64,000 bases of DNA from Candidatus Marithrix sp. Canyon 246 (GCF_001723685.1 NZ_MCBX01000038.1:1-64000), one strand, 5' to 3'. Shown: positions 35,612 to 45,250, counted from the first letter of the stretch. The notes: a model not told the origin generated them from the letters alone. Made by a program: numbers and translations.

Positions 35612-35926
35612 ATGTACGCTGTTATTCAAACAGGCGGCAAGCAATATAAAGTCGCTCAGGGTTCAACTATCAGAATAGAAAAACTTCCAGCAGAAGTCGG
35701 TAGCAATGTCGATTTTGACCAAGTGCTGATGGTAGCTGAAGGAGAAAATATTAAAATCGGTTCACCTATAGTAGCTGGTGGTAAAGTTACTGGAACCGTC
35801 GAAGCACAAGGGCGTGGAAAGAAAATAACTATTATTAAATTTAAACGTCGTAAGCATCACCGTAAACAAATGGGACATCGTCAATCTTATACCGATGTTA
35901 AAATAACTGATATTACTGCTAATTAA
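35612..35926 (+). CDS. rplU: 50S ribosomal protein L21
   Basis: A 104-residue protein matching bacterial L21: [20 protein letters not shown], the [13 protein letters not shown] segment, and the C-terminal [20 protein letters not shown] rRNA-binding tail. L21 binds 23S rRNA near L20. First gene of the usual rplU-rpmA-obgE set, 14 bp ahead of rpmA, with its own promoter. Confidence 0.98.
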   Translation: MYAVIQTGGKQYKVAQGSTIRIEKLPAEVGSNVDFDQVLMVAEGENIKIGSPIVAGGKVTGTVEAQGRGKKITIIKFKRRKHHRKQMGHRQSYTDVKITDITAN

Positions 35927-35940
35927 TCTAGGAAAATAAA

Positions 35941-36210
35941 ATGGCACATAAAAAAGCTGGCGGTAGTACCCGCAATGGACGCGATTCAGAATCAAAACGA
36001 TTAGGTGTAAAACGTTTTGGTGGTGAAAAAGTTTTAGCTGGTAATATTTTAATACGTCAACGTGGCACTAAAGTTCATCCGGGCTTGAATGTTGGTAAAG
36101 GTAAAGATGATACTCTCTATGCTAAAGCTCATGGCGAAGTAAAGTTTGAAATTAAAGGGCCTAAAAACCGTAAATTTGTTAGTGTTATTCCAGTAGCAGC
36201 TACAGTATAA
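35941..36210 (+). CDS. rpmA: 50S ribosomal protein L27
   Basis: An 89-residue protein: [52 protein letters not shown]27's N-terminus reaches the peptidyl-transferase centre. Followed by a short CCCCC-ATTAAA-GGGGG hairpin (36221-36236) before obgE, which may attenuate read-through. Confidence 0.98.
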   Translation: MAHKKAGGSTRNGRDSESKRLGVKRFGGEKVLAGNILIRQRGTKVHPGLNVGKGKDDTLYAKAHGEVKFEIKGPKNRKFVSVIPVAATV

Positions 36211-36240
36211 TTATTTCTCACCCCCATTAAAGGGGGATAG

Positions 36241-37781
<1,541 letters not shown>

Positions 37782-37887
37782 TAATATAACCCCTAATTAA
37801 AAAACTATAGTTTAAATTATTAGCCATTACTTGTCTTATTATAATTAATGCCAATATAGTAATTTTTAAATTTAATAGGATTTTAAT

Positions 37888-38493
37888 ATGGGCGTTTTAG
37901 TAGGGCGTGCAGCACCTGATTTTACAGCTCCAGCCGTTTTAGGTTCTGGTGAAATTGTTGATACTTTCAATTTTTCTGAAACTGTTAAAGGTAAATATGC
38001 AGTTATATTTTTCTATCCTTTAGATTTTACTTTTGTATGCCCAACTGAATTAATTGCTTTTGATAAGCGTCTTGAAGCTTTCCAAGAACGTAATGTTGAA
38101 GTAATAGGTATATCTGTAGATTCACATTTTACTCATAATGCTTGGCGTAATACTCCAGTTGATCAAGGTGGTATTGGACCAGTACGTTATAGCTTAGTTG
38201 CTGATTTAACACATAATATAGCAAAAAGTTATGATGTAGAAACACCTGATGGTGCAGTTGCATATCGTGGTTCATTTTTAATTGATAAAGAAGGTGTTGT
38301 TCGTCATCAAGTAGTAAATGATTTACCATTAGGGCGCAACATTGATGAAATGTTACGTTTAATTGATGCCTTACAATTTACTGAAGAACATGGCGAAGTT
38401 TGCCCTGCTGGCTGGAATAAAGGTGAAGCTGGTATGAGTGATACACCAGACGGTGTGGCTAATTATTTATCAGAACATTCTGGTGATTTATAA
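37888..38493 (+). CDS. 2-Cys peroxiredoxin (AhpC/TSA family)
   Basis: A 201-residue typical 2-Cys peroxiredoxin. Peroxidatic Cys lies in YPLDFTFVCPTELIAF; resolving Cys in HGEVCPAGWNKG; the GGIGP motif of peroxide-sensitive eukaryotic-type forms is present (DQGGIGPVRY). It reduces hydrogen peroxide and organic peroxides with thioredoxin. AATAGGATTTTAAT precedes the ATG. The stop is followed by a 33-bp palindrome. Confidence 0.95.
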   Translation: MGVLVGRAAPDFTAPAVLGSGEIVDTFNFSETVKGKYAVIFFYPLDFTFVCPTELIAFDKRLEAFQERNVEVIGISVDSHFTHNAWRNTPVDQGGIGPVRYSLVADLTHNIAKSYDVETPDGAVAYRGSFLIDKEGVVRHQVVNDLPLGRNIDEMLRLIDALQFTEEHGEVCPAGWNKGEAGMSDTPDGVANYLSEHSGDL

Positions 38494-38501
38494 GAATTTA
38501 T

Positions 38502-38534
38502 AAACCTGACAGGTTTTTAAAACCTGTCAGGTTT
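38502..38534. repeat. CCTGACAGG 33-bp palindrome, copy D
   Basis: Identical to copy C at 35103-35135: AAACCTGACAGGTTTT, T, AAAACCTGTCAGGTTT. It lies between the stops of two converging genes, with nine bases on either side, as expected of a bidirectional terminator. Confidence 0.93.
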
Positions 38535-38542
38535 GCCGATTT

Positions 38543-38779
38543 TTAATGAACTTTAAATAACCAACGACGATAAGTTTTGACCTTGCATTCAGTAGGGTCT
38601 GACATGGTTTTTCTCTCGCATTTGCGGGCAAATTCTTGTGCTTCTTGTTTGGCTTTTTCTGCTGCAATGCGAGTTTGTTTATTTGTTGGTGTTTCTGGCT
38701 TAGCACCAATTGTAATGCGTTTTGCGCCACAATTAGTAATAAATATCAAGCTCAAAATCAGTAGTAAGTATTTTTTCAT
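38543..38779 (-). CDS. Small lipoprotein
   Basis: A 78-residue protein with a lipoprotein signal MKKYLLLILSLIFITNCGAK; the lipobox is ITNC. The mature part is basic and helical with a possible disulfide (CERKTMSDPTECK). I do not recognise the family. Its 5' end overlaps the end of the pseudopilin gene by 47 bp, so it is the last member of the minus-strand run. A role near the pseudopilin is only positional. Confidence 0.65.
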   Translation of the reverse strand: MKKYLLLILSLIFITNCGAKRITIGAKPETPTNKQTRIAAEKAKQEAQEFARKCERKTMSDPTECKVKTYRRWLFKVH

Positions 38780-39545
38780 CTAGGTGTTTTGCTTCCAAAT
38801 AATTGAAGAGTTGGTTATTTTGTTCTTTGGTTGTAATTAATACTATTATTGGAAGATTTATAACTGTTGTTGAAGTTGTTAGAATTTTATTAGTTTTAAC
38901 AAATACTTTTTGTTTCCATATTTTCCACCATTTCCATTGCCCATCATTCAAACATTTTTTACCTTTCTGTTTGAAACACTGTAAAACTTTCTCTCCTACC
39001 CAGTCATTCATTCCTTGATATATTGGTTCAAAGTCTTTAGGTGTAATAATTGCCGAGACAAACCTGACAGGTTTTAAAAACCTGTCAGGTTTAATTTCGA
39101 GTTTTATTGAATGATCATTTTTTAGCGTATTGGAAACAATAGTGGCAATTATTTTAGTGTCAGTATTATTTAATATCTGTTTAGGATTATCTTTATATTT
39201 GCCAGAAACTGTATAGTCTAAATCTAGCGGTGGCAAAGCTAAAGTTCGCCACGGCAATTGCCCACTTACATTTTCACCTTTTTTTGAACAAGGTGGATTT
39301 GCACTACCATTACCAGTTTTATCAGGGCAAGGTAAATAACCGGGCATTTGCCCTTGTTTGACATCACCATAAGTTAGCGCGAATCCTAATAATGCTCGTT
39401 TAGCCTGTGCTAATGCCCTAATAGTCTGTTTTTGCTTTTTCAGCTTAAATTGAAAAGGATCAATGTTGACTACCAAAAAACTTGTTGTTGATATAACGAT
39501 TAATGTTAATAGCAACATAAGGGCAAAACCAGATTGTTTAGGCAC
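38733..39545 (-). CDS. Type IV pilin-like/pseudopilin-like protein with in-frame palindrome insert
   Basis: A 270-residue protein with a prepilin-like N-terminus (MPKQSGFALMLLLTLIVIST), where the GFALxxLL pattern resembles PilX-type minor pilins. A globular part follows with YLPCPDKTGNGSANPPC and GQLPWRTLALPPLDLDY, typical of a recurrent family of pilin-like proteins of unknown function. Near the middle, 11 residues ([11 protein letters not shown]) are encoded exactly by a 33-bp palindrome that also occurs outside genes. The insert keeps the frame. Its start overlaps the rsfS stop by eight bases. Confidence 0.75.
   Translation of the reverse strand: MPKQSGFALMLLLTLIVISTTSFLVVNIDPFQFKLKKQKQTIRALAQAKRALLGFALTYGDVKQGQMPGYLPCPDKTGNGSANPPCSKKGENVSGQLPWRTLALPPLDLDYTVSGKYKDNPKQILNNTDTKIIATIVSNTLKNDHSIKLEIKPDRFLKPVRFVSAIITPKDFEPIYQGMNDWVGEKVLQCFKQKGKKCLNDGQWKWWKIWKQKVFVKTNKILTTSTTVINLPIIVLITTKEQNNQLFNYLEAKHLDEKILTTDFELDIYY
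39060..39092. repeat. CCTGACAGG 33-bp palindrome, copy E, in frame inside a gene
   Basis: AAACCTGACAGGTTTT, A, AAAACCTGTCAGGTTT. Unlike the other copies it lies inside an open reading frame, adding exactly eleven codons on the minus strand. This parallels Rickettsia palindromic elements. Confidence 0.93.
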
Positions 39546-39867
39546 TCATATCAGCCCATAATTTTTCCAATTGATAAAAATCACGAGTCTCAGGCTGCAT
39601 TAAATGAACGATAATATCGCCTAAATCAACCAATATCCATTCACTAGTATTATCACCTTCTTCACCTAAAGGGCGATATTTATTGGCTTTTGCTTCGGCG
39701 ATGACGTTTTGAGCCAATGCTTTAACATGTCTAGCAGTATTGCCAGTTGCAACTATCATAAAATCAGTAAAGCTACTGATTTTACGTACATCTAAGATTT
39801 TAATATCTTTAGCTTTTTTATCTTCTAAAGCGGTTTGTGTTAATCTTAATAATTGTTCAGTCTTCAT
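39538..39867 (-). CDS. rsfS: Ribosomal silencing factor RsfS
   Basis: A 109-residue protein: KAKDIKILDVRKISSFTDFM, IVATGNTARHVKALAQNV, YRPLGEEGDNTSEWILVDLG and DIIVHLMQPETRDFYQLEKL are the RsfS/YbeB core. It binds L14 and blocks 30S-50S joining in starvation. Located 22 bp after nadD, the conserved nadD-rsfS pairing of gammaproteobacteria. Confidence 0.96.
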   Translation of the reverse strand: MKTEQLLRLTQTALEDKKAKDIKILDVRKISSFTDFMIVATGNTARHVKALAQNVIAEAKANKYRPLGEEGDNTSEWILVDLGDIIVHLMQPETRDFYQLEKLWADMSA

Positions 39868-39889
39868 ATTGAATGATATATAATCTATA

Positions 39890-40519
39890 TTAACGATATA
39901 TCCTATTATGGTTAATAATGTCTAAAACTGCAAGTGGTAACAAGTAATTTGGATTGTTACCAGCGGCAATTAAGTCGCGAATTTGCGTAGCTGAAATAGC
40001 CATATCTGGCAATTCTTCTACCCAAATTTTTCCTGCTTTGCTAGTATATAATTGATTTAATTGATTAGTTTGATTGATATTTTGTATAGTTAATACAGTA
40101 TTTGGGCGACGCACAACTATGATATGAGCTAAATTTATTATTTGTGTCGATTGATACCATGAATTTAAATTCATAAAGGCATCAGAGCCTAAGATTAAAC
40201 ACAAAGGATTATCAGGATATTCTGCACGTAAGCTAAATAATGTATCAACCATATAAGATGGACCATCGCGTTGCAACTCACGATCATCAGCAATTAATCC
40301 ATTTACACCTGCTATTGCTGCTTGCACCATCTCTAAACGCAGCTTACTACTAACACTAGGAATGGCTCGATGAGGTGGTTGCGCAGAAGGAATTAAACGC
40401 ACTTCTGCTAATGAAAGTCTTTCATATATTTCTAAAGCTAGTCGTAAATGACCATTATGAATCGGGTTAAAAGTACCGCCTAATAAGCCAATTGCTGGTT
40501 TTGTTTGGTTTATTTTCAT
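39890..40519 (-). CDS. nadD: Nicotinate-nucleotide adenylyltransferase
   Basis: A 209-residue NMN/NaMN adenylyltransferase: IGLLGGTFNPIHNGHLRLAL holds the HxGH nucleotidyl-transfer motif, PSAQPPHR follows, and ISATQIRDLI is the ISSTxIR-like motif. It makes deamido-NAD from nicotinate mononucleotide and ATP, essential for NAD synthesis. Unusually its ATG overlaps the stop of the SecB-like chaperone gene by four bases, placing it in the same transcript as the toxin-antitoxin-chaperone genes. Downstream rsfS is the usual partner. Confidence 0.96.
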   Translation of the reverse strand: MKINQTKPAIGLLGGTFNPIHNGHLRLALEIYERLSLAEVRLIPSAQPPHRAIPSVSSKLRLEMVQAAIAGVNGLIADDRELQRDGPSYMVDTLFSLRAEYPDNPLCLILGSDAFMNLNSWYQSTQIINLAHIIVVRRPNTVLTIQNINQTNQLNQLYTSKAGKIWVEELPDMAISATQIRDLIAAGNNPNYLLPLAVLDIINHNRIYR

Positions 40520-40947
40520 TTAAAAAAAGTAGGTACTTGAAATAAAGGTAAAAGTGTACCATCAAATCCAGCGCGAGAACTAAGGCTAAATACATGTTCT
40601 CGCAAATAAGGGTAGAGAATCAATGGAGCATTATTTTCTGCCCATTTTTCAAGAAAATTTAAGGGAAATTTATTCTCATCTACTTTAAAAACTCCCAAAA
40701 TTTCTACTCTAAGTTTAAAAGGAACTTCTTTTAGCTCTTCGCCTATTTCTACCCCAATTCTAACTCCAATTGTATTATCTTCATGATTATATTCGCTACA
40801 TCCATGAAAAAGTGAAAATTGTTCTACAATTGGTTGTTCAAATTGAATAGATTCAGGAATCACTTTTATAGAAAGTTCCAGAACTTTTAAGGTTATTAAT
40901 TGAATAGGATGATTTTCATATCCCTGTTTGTTTTCTTTATTAATCAT
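40516..40947 (-). CDS. SecB-like chaperone of a toxin-antitoxin-chaperone operon
   Basis: A 143-residue SecB-fold protein: beta-rich N-terminus (ITLKVLELSIKVIPESIQFE), FKLRVEILGVFKVDE and the C-terminal SecB signature AENNAPLILYPYLREHVFSL followed by FDGTLLPLFQVPTF. It lacks the N-terminal form of housekeeping SecB. SecB-like proteins in TAC operons (for example CmdC or the M. tuberculosis Rv1957 product) stabilise the antitoxin. It shares one base with the antitoxin gene and overlaps nadD by four bases. Confidence 0.82.
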   Translation of the reverse strand: MINKENKQGYENHPIQLITLKVLELSIKVIPESIQFEQPIVEQFSLFHGCSEYNHEDNTIGVRIGVEIGEELKEVPFKLRVEILGVFKVDENKFPLNFLEKWAENNAPLILYPYLREHVFSLSSRAGFDGTLLPLFQVPTFFK

Positions 40948-41234
40948 TACACTGCTAGCATATATACATTATCATTAGTTACTGGAAATATTTTCCACTT
41001 ACCAATTGATTTAGTATTAGTTTTAATTGGTTGATTAAGATCAAAATAAATAGATAAGTCATTAACCTGCGCGATATGTTCCTCAACACTTTGATTCATA
41101 AAAAAGGGTAAAAATTCTTTAGCTTCAATAAATACTCTTCCAACTGATCCATGTTTATGACTTTCATATTTTGCTTGTAATTCTTCATCAGACATTGAAT
41201 CTATAGATTCTAAAATAATCTTACTGTTCATCAT
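40947..41234 (-). CDS. Putative antitoxin of a CmdTAC-like operon
   Basis: A 95-residue acidic protein between toxin and chaperone genes, overlapping the toxin end by 14 bp and touching the chaperone start. DSMSDEELQAKYESHKHGSV is helical; the C-terminal part (KWKIFPVTNDNVYMLAV) is short, hydrophobic and aromatic, as expected for a chaperone-addiction tail. It has no recognised DNA-binding domain. Role inferred from gene order (toxin, antitoxin, SecB-like), which matches CmdT-CmdA-CmdC. Confidence 0.65.
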   Translation of the reverse strand: MMNSKIILESIDSMSDEELQAKYESHKHGSVGRVFIEAKEFLPFFMNQSVEEHIAQVNDLSIYFDLNQPIKTNTKSIGKWKIFPVTNDNVYMLAV

Positions 41235-41793
41235 AGAACTCCTCGAATCTCGTTATTTCAATACAATCTAAATTTTTTACCACATAACACGACGGTTGAC
41301 CAGTTAAGTCCATTGGTAATACTTTCTTATAAGTTTTGGGGGCTTGAACTTTTACGTGAATTATTTTAAATGTTTTTCCCATAGATTTTTCTACATCACT
41401 TATAAACATATCATATATTGTTGAGATTGTTTCATCTGGATTTATTACTTTAATTCTCTGGTAAACCTTTTGTGAATACACGATAAATTGTTCTTTTATT
41501 TGCTGATCTTCAAAATCTAAAATATCCTGATTATCAACCTTAAAATCAGCAAAAATAACCGAACAACTGGACGAAACTGCGTTAGCATAATCACCTTTTT
41601 TCTTTGCAAATCGCCACCAAGCTATAGCTAGAGTCTTTGCGTAAACTTCAAGATCATCTAAAATATAACCCCAAAAGTATATACCTCCACCTCTCAAACC
41701 AATATTAGAATATTTAAAGCCATTAGTAATAATTGACTTAGCATTGGAAGAACAGGTGCCATGTGTTCCTTTAAAAAATTTATTTTCTCTCAT
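41221..41793 (-). CDS. ADP-ribosyltransferase-like toxin (CmdT-like)
   Basis: A 190-residue protein. KGTHGTCSSNAKSIITNGFK and GLRGGGIYFWGYI match the first strands of H-Y-E type ADP-ribosyltransferases (HGT for nicotinamide/ribose binding, then the YF aromatic); the catalytic Glu is probably in the C-terminal ITRFEEFYDE. Together with the next two genes the order is ART toxin, antitoxin, SecB-like chaperone, as in CmdTAC, whose toxin ADP-ribosylates mRNA during phage infection. Similarity is by motif and operon, not alignment. It starts six bases after the asparagine-synthetase-family gene. Confidence 0.7.
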   Translation of the reverse strand: MRENKFFKGTHGTCSSNAKSIITNGFKYSNIGLRGGGIYFWGYILDDLEVYAKTLAIAWWRFAKKKGDYANAVSSSCSVIFADFKVDNQDILDFEDQQIKEQFIVYSQKVYQRIKVINPDETISTIYDMFISDVEKSMGKTFKIIHVKVQAPKTYKKVLPMDLTGQPSCYVVKNLDCIEITRFEEFYDEQ

Positions 41794-41799
41794 TAATCC

Positions 41800-43548
41800 T
41801 TACAATATATGTTCCTGTAACCACATTTCCAATAACGCCAAGTGCCATAATTTACTCCCTTGCAAGGGAGTCATATATGATTCTGGTGCCGCTAGTAATT
41901 TATTTATATAATCAGTTTGAAATAGTTGCCGCTGTTGACATGCTTGTGATGTCAAAACTTCGCGCATTGTTTCTAAAAATTCTCCTTGTACATATTTTAA
42001 TGCTGGCACTGGGAAGTAGCCTTTGGGGCGATCTATTATTGCCGCTGGTAGTAATTTACGTGCGATAGCTTTTAGTGGGTATTTGCCATTTTCCTTTAAT
42101 TTTAATTCTGCTGGCATGGTTGCCGCTAGTTCTACTAGATGATGATCTAAAAATGGTACTCGCGCTTCTAAACCCCATGCCATCGTCATATTATCTACTC
42201 TTTTTACAGGGTCATCTACTATTAAGGTGGTTACATCCATTCGCAGCACTTTGTCTAGGAATGTTTCTGAGCCTTTTAATAAGTCAGTTACTAGTTGCGA
42301 AGTATGATCTGCTCCATGATAATCTGGATTAACTGTTTGTAAAAATTCTTCATGAGTTCGATCAAAGTAAAAGCCTTTAAATCTTTCTAAATCAGAACCT
42401 TGTGCTGCTTGCATTAGTGGATACCAGAAATAACCTGCAAATACTTCATCTGCTCCTTGCCCACTTTGTACTACTTTTACTGTTTTTGATACTTGTTCGG
42501 CTAGTAAGTAAAATGCTACAGCGTCTTGTGCCACCATCGGTTCAGACATTGCTGCTATGGCTTCTGGTAAGCGCGTTAAAACTTGATTATTAGGAATTGT
42601 GTAGCGATGATGATTGGTATTATAACGTGCAACTACTTGATCTGAAAATTCAAATTCACTACCACGCTCTTTTGGAGCATCTTCAAAACCAATTGAAAAT
42701 GTATTAACATTTTGATCCAATAAAGCAACTAATAAGCTGGAATCCAAACCACCAGATAATAATACTCCAACTGGCACATCAGCAGCAAGGCGATGACTAT
42801 CAACTGCTGCTTTAAGCGCGGCATGTGTAGCTTCAATCCATTGTGATTCGCTTAAAGCAATTTCTGGGCGATTGGCGGATAATGACCAATATCTTTTTAC
42901 AGTTTTACCCTTAGAATTAACAATTAAAATTGTACCCGGGGCTAATTTGCGAACACCTTGTAAAATAGTTCGCGGTGCTGGAACTACTGCATGAAGGCTT
43001 AAATGATGATGTAAAGCTATGGGATCAATACTGGTATCTACATCTCCAGCGGCTAATAAGGCTGGTAATGTTGATGCAAAGCGTAAACTATTTGCATTTT
43101 CAGTAAAATATAAAGGCTTAATTCCTAAACGATCACGGGCTAATAATAATTGTTGCTTATGACTATCCCATAAACCAAAGGCAAACATTCCATCAAAATG
43201 ACTAACACAATCTTCACCCCATTGTGCATAAGATTTCAGTATAACTTCAGTATCACTTTCAGAAACAAATTGATGACCATACTGAATTAATTCACGCCGC
43301 AATTGCCGATAATTATAAATAGTACCATTAAATACTAAGGATAAGCCTAAATCCTGATCAGACATAGGCTGATGGGCACGACTTGATAAATCAATAATCG
43401 ACAAACGCCGATGCCCTAAACCAATAGCCCCATCAAAAAAAGACCCATGATCATCAGGGCCTCTAGCAGCTAAACGATCCATCATTTTAGATAGAGTTTG
43501 AAGATCAGACTTATTAGCGTCAAAGCGAAACTCGCCACATATTCCACA
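41800..43548 (-). CDS. Asparagine synthetase family amidotransferase
   Basis: From the ATG at 43548 it is 582 residues: MCGICGEFRFDANKSDLQTL has the nucleophile Cys2 of the class II glutaminase, HRRLSIIDLSSRAHQPMSD and VFNGTIYNYRQLRREL follow, and the synthetase half has GVLLSGGLDSSLLVALL and a later GQGADEVFAGY. The pattern resembles N-acetylglutaminylglutamine amidotransferases (SIDPIALHHHLSLHAVVPAP), which make the osmolyte NAGGN; the usual partner synthase gene is not adjacent. Plain AsnB is the alternative. Located between YoeB and the TAC toxin with short gaps. Confidence 0.85.
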   Translation of the reverse strand, partial: CGICGEFRFDANKSDLQTLSKMMDRLAARGPDDHGSFFDGAIGLGHRRLSIIDLSSRAHQPMSDQDLGLSLVFNGTIYNYRQLRRELIQYGHQFVSESDTEVILKSYAQWGEDCVSHFDGMFAFGLWDSHKQQLLLARDRLGIKPLYFTENANSLRFASTLPALLAAGDVDTSIDPIALHHHLSLHAVVPAPRTILQGVRKLAPGTILIVNSKGKTVKRYWSLSANRPEIALSESQWIEATHAALKAAVDSHRLAADVPVGVLLSGGLDSSLLVALLDQNVNTFSIGFEDAPKERGSEFEFSDQVVARYNTNHHRYTIPNNQVLTRLPEAIAAMSEPMVAQDAVAFYLLAEQVSKTVKVVQSGQGADEVFAGYFWYPLMQAAQGSDLERFKGFYFDRTHEEFLQTVNPDYHGADHTSQLVTDLLKGSETFLDKVLRMDVTTLIVDDPVKRVDNMTMAWGLEARVPFLDHHLVELAATMPAELKLKENGKYPLKAIARKLLPAAIIDRPKGYFPVPALKYVQGEFLETMREVLTSQACQQRQLFQTDYINKLLAAPESYMTPLQGSKLWHLALLEMWLQEHIL

Positions 43549-43559
43549 CATATTATATG

Positions 43560-43823
43560 TTACCCATAATGTGACCACATTCGTATAATTTTAACTGTTT
43601 TTTCTTTGATCAATACTTGATATACTAAGCGATGCTGTATATTAATTCTTCTTGAATAAGCTCCTTTCAAATCACCTACTAATTTTTCATAAGGCGGTGG
43701 ATTTTGAAATGGATTTTTAGCTAAAATATCCAATAAAGTAGTTACAGTTTTACGTAAATGCGGATTAGTTAATTTTTTAGCATCTTTTTGAGCTTGTTTA
43801 GTAAAAACTATTTGCCAACTCAC
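43560..43823 (-). CDS. yoeB: YoeB-type mRNA interferase toxin
   Basis: An 87-residue Txe/YoeB toxin: WQIVFTKQAQKDAKKLTNPH, NPFQNPPPYEKLVGDLKGAY, SRRINIQHRLVYQV and a C-terminal VKIIRMWSHYG, which includes the catalytic His and terminal Tyr. YoeB cleaves mRNA at the ribosomal A site. Its start overlaps the antitoxin stop by four bases. Confidence 0.95.
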   Translation of the reverse strand: MSWQIVFTKQAQKDAKKLTNPHLRKTVTTLLDILAKNPFQNPPPYEKLVGDLKGAYSRRINIQHRLVYQVLIKEKTVKIIRMWSHYG

Positions 43824-44062
43824 CAGTTTAATTCCTTAGAACATTCCTCAATTGGAGTTTCTAATCCTTCTTTAATGGATTCTGGCATCCCCGGAATAGA
43901 TAATAAATACAATGTTTCTTGAATCGCAGACCAATCTTCTTCAGAAATTAATACAGCATTTGCTGTTTGGCTGGTAATTAATAGTGGTATATGGTAATTG
44001 GCAACTTCATTAATTAACTCTGGTAGTTTGGTGCTAGCTTGACTGCTGGTTACTGTTGTCAT
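43820..44062 (-). CDS. yefM: YefM/Phd-type antitoxin
   Basis: An 80-residue Phd/YefM antitoxin: TTVTSSQASTKLPELINEVA, YHIPLLITSQTANAVLISEE, DWSAIQETLYLLSIPGMPES, then the YoeB-binding tail. It neutralises YoeB and represses the operon. Its first base coincides with the last base of the preceding membrane protein gene. Confidence 0.94.
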   Translation of the reverse strand: MTTVTSSQASTKLPELINEVANYHIPLLITSQTANAVLISEEDWSAIQETLYLLSIPGMPESIKEGLETPIEECSKELNW

Positions 44063-44781
44063 TAAATTTTCCCTCTTCGTTGCTGCGGATACCTGATATA
44101 ATCAGGATCTAAAAAGTCTATTAAATCTATTAAGGCGTGTTGAAGTTCTATTAATCTGGTATTATGTTTATCTAGTTCTTTTGCAAGTAATTCAATATCT
44201 TCTCTTAAAGGTTCAAACCAATATTGAAAATCAGGATCTTGGTTCTGCACAAATTTAGCATAGCCTAAACATTGACTATTTGACTCCATAATTTCACCAA
44301 TAGCTCTTTGATTACCTCTAAAAATTCTTAGCACTGTTCCGAGTCTGGTATCTAAAAATAATTCACAGATATGATTTTCCAGATTAGAGAGTTTTTTAGT
44401 AGTTTCTAGTTCACCTAAATCTAAAAATTGAATTTCTCGTCTAATAATTTCTATCCATCCCAAATATTGGGCAATGACATAAATAGTATTTTCTACTGCA
44501 TATTGTTTTTCTCGTTCATTTCCTCTTAGATAAAACTTATCTAAAAATTTTAAACGCAAGATATTAAAAATCCTAGATTGTAATTCATAAGCTGAATTAA
44601 TCAATGGTTCACGATATTTAGATAAAATTAATTTGGCTTGTTGTTTATGTAAGTTTTCATCACGTTTTTCAGCGATAGTAGCATTCATTTTTGCGACTTT
44701 ATTTTGCCCTATTAGGGCTAAACTAGAAGCGACAATAGCAGCAAAAGCGGATGCAATTGCAATTAATATTTCAAAACTCAT
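44062..44781 (-). CDS. Unknown membrane-anchored helical protein
   Basis: A 239-residue protein with one N-terminal transmembrane helix (FEILIAIASAFAAIVASSLA) and a long helical cytosolic part rich in charged residues. I do not recognise a family. It is first in a closely packed minus-strand run with YefM-YoeB, sharing one base with yefM, so it is co-transcribed with the toxin-antitoxin pair. The topology (short anchor, helical sensor-like body) recalls accessory membrane proteins next to defence genes, but nothing shows function. Confidence 0.7.
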   Translation of the reverse strand: MSFEILIAIASAFAAIVASSLALIGQNKVAKMNATIAEKRDENLHKQQAKLILSKYREPLINSAYELQSRIFNILRLKFLDKFYLRGNEREKQYAVENTIYVIAQYLGWIEIIRREIQFLDLGELETTKKLSNLENHICELFLDTRLGTVLRIFRGNQRAIGEIMESNSQCLGYAKFVQNQDPDFQYWFEPLREDIELLAKELDKHNTRLIELQHALIDLIDFLDPDYIRYPQQRRGKI

Positions 44782-44870
44782 TTTTTATTTTCCATTTTAG
44801 TTTGTTTGAACTCATAGTTATTATAATCAATTTGCTATTATCTCGCTGAAAATTATTAAAACTAACTATA

Positions 44871-45126
44871 ATGAAAAACACCACCATAGAAGCCAGCGCC
44901 GGCACTGGCAAAACCTATACAATTACAACTCTAGTCTTACGCCTAATTCTGGAAAAGCGTTTGACTATTAATAAAATTCTAGTTGTGACTTTTACCAAAG
45001 CCGCTACTGAAGAATTACATAATCGTATTCGTAGTAGTTTGCGTGAGGCTTTTCAAAAAGCTTTAATCTATCAGATACTTTTATTCGATTTACTCGTAGT
45101 GAAATTGCAATCCAGCCTAATACATA
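44871..45126 (+). pseudogene. Deleted copy of the 5' part of recB
   Basis: Starts with the same bases as recB at 49325 (ATGAAAAACACCACCATAGAA) and keeps the Walker A region ([11 protein letters not shown]), but has lost a 48-bp piece between two ATAGAA direct repeats. After the segment ending EAFQK it jumps to recB sequence from about 50165, then loses 22 bp between two AAATTGC repeats, then jumps to about 50466 (CCTAATACATAA). Many substitutions separate it from intact recB. It encodes only an 88-residue fragment and is surely inactive. Confidence 0.85.
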
Positions 45127-45133
45127 ATATGTA

Positions 45134-45250
45134 TTAGAGCCGCTAAATGGTTATTTAATATTAGCAGAAAAATTATGGGGCAATGGTGCCGCTTATGCGG
45201 AAGCTTGGAATTTTGGTCCTAATGAAGAAGATGCAAAACCAGTAAGTTAG
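45134..45250 (+). pseudogene. C-terminal fragment of CDP-glucose 4,6-dehydratase
   Basis: The frame reads [20 protein letters not shown] then YAEAWNFGPNEEDAKPVS and stops. This is the conserved LxPLxGYLxLAExL...AWNFGP segment of CDP-glucose 4,6-dehydratase (RfbG). The rest of the gene is missing and the fragment is fused directly to the recB remnant. Confidence 0.7.

Noticed and set aside
40516-40947. Housekeeping SecB
   Set aside because: It has a diverged N-terminus and lies within a toxin-antitoxin operon beside nadD, rather than with grxC and gpsA as usual for secB.
44871-45137. Short open frame as a functional small helicase or ATP-binding protein
   Set aside because: Only Walker A and a few helices remain and every part matches deleted recB sequence; no complete domain survives.
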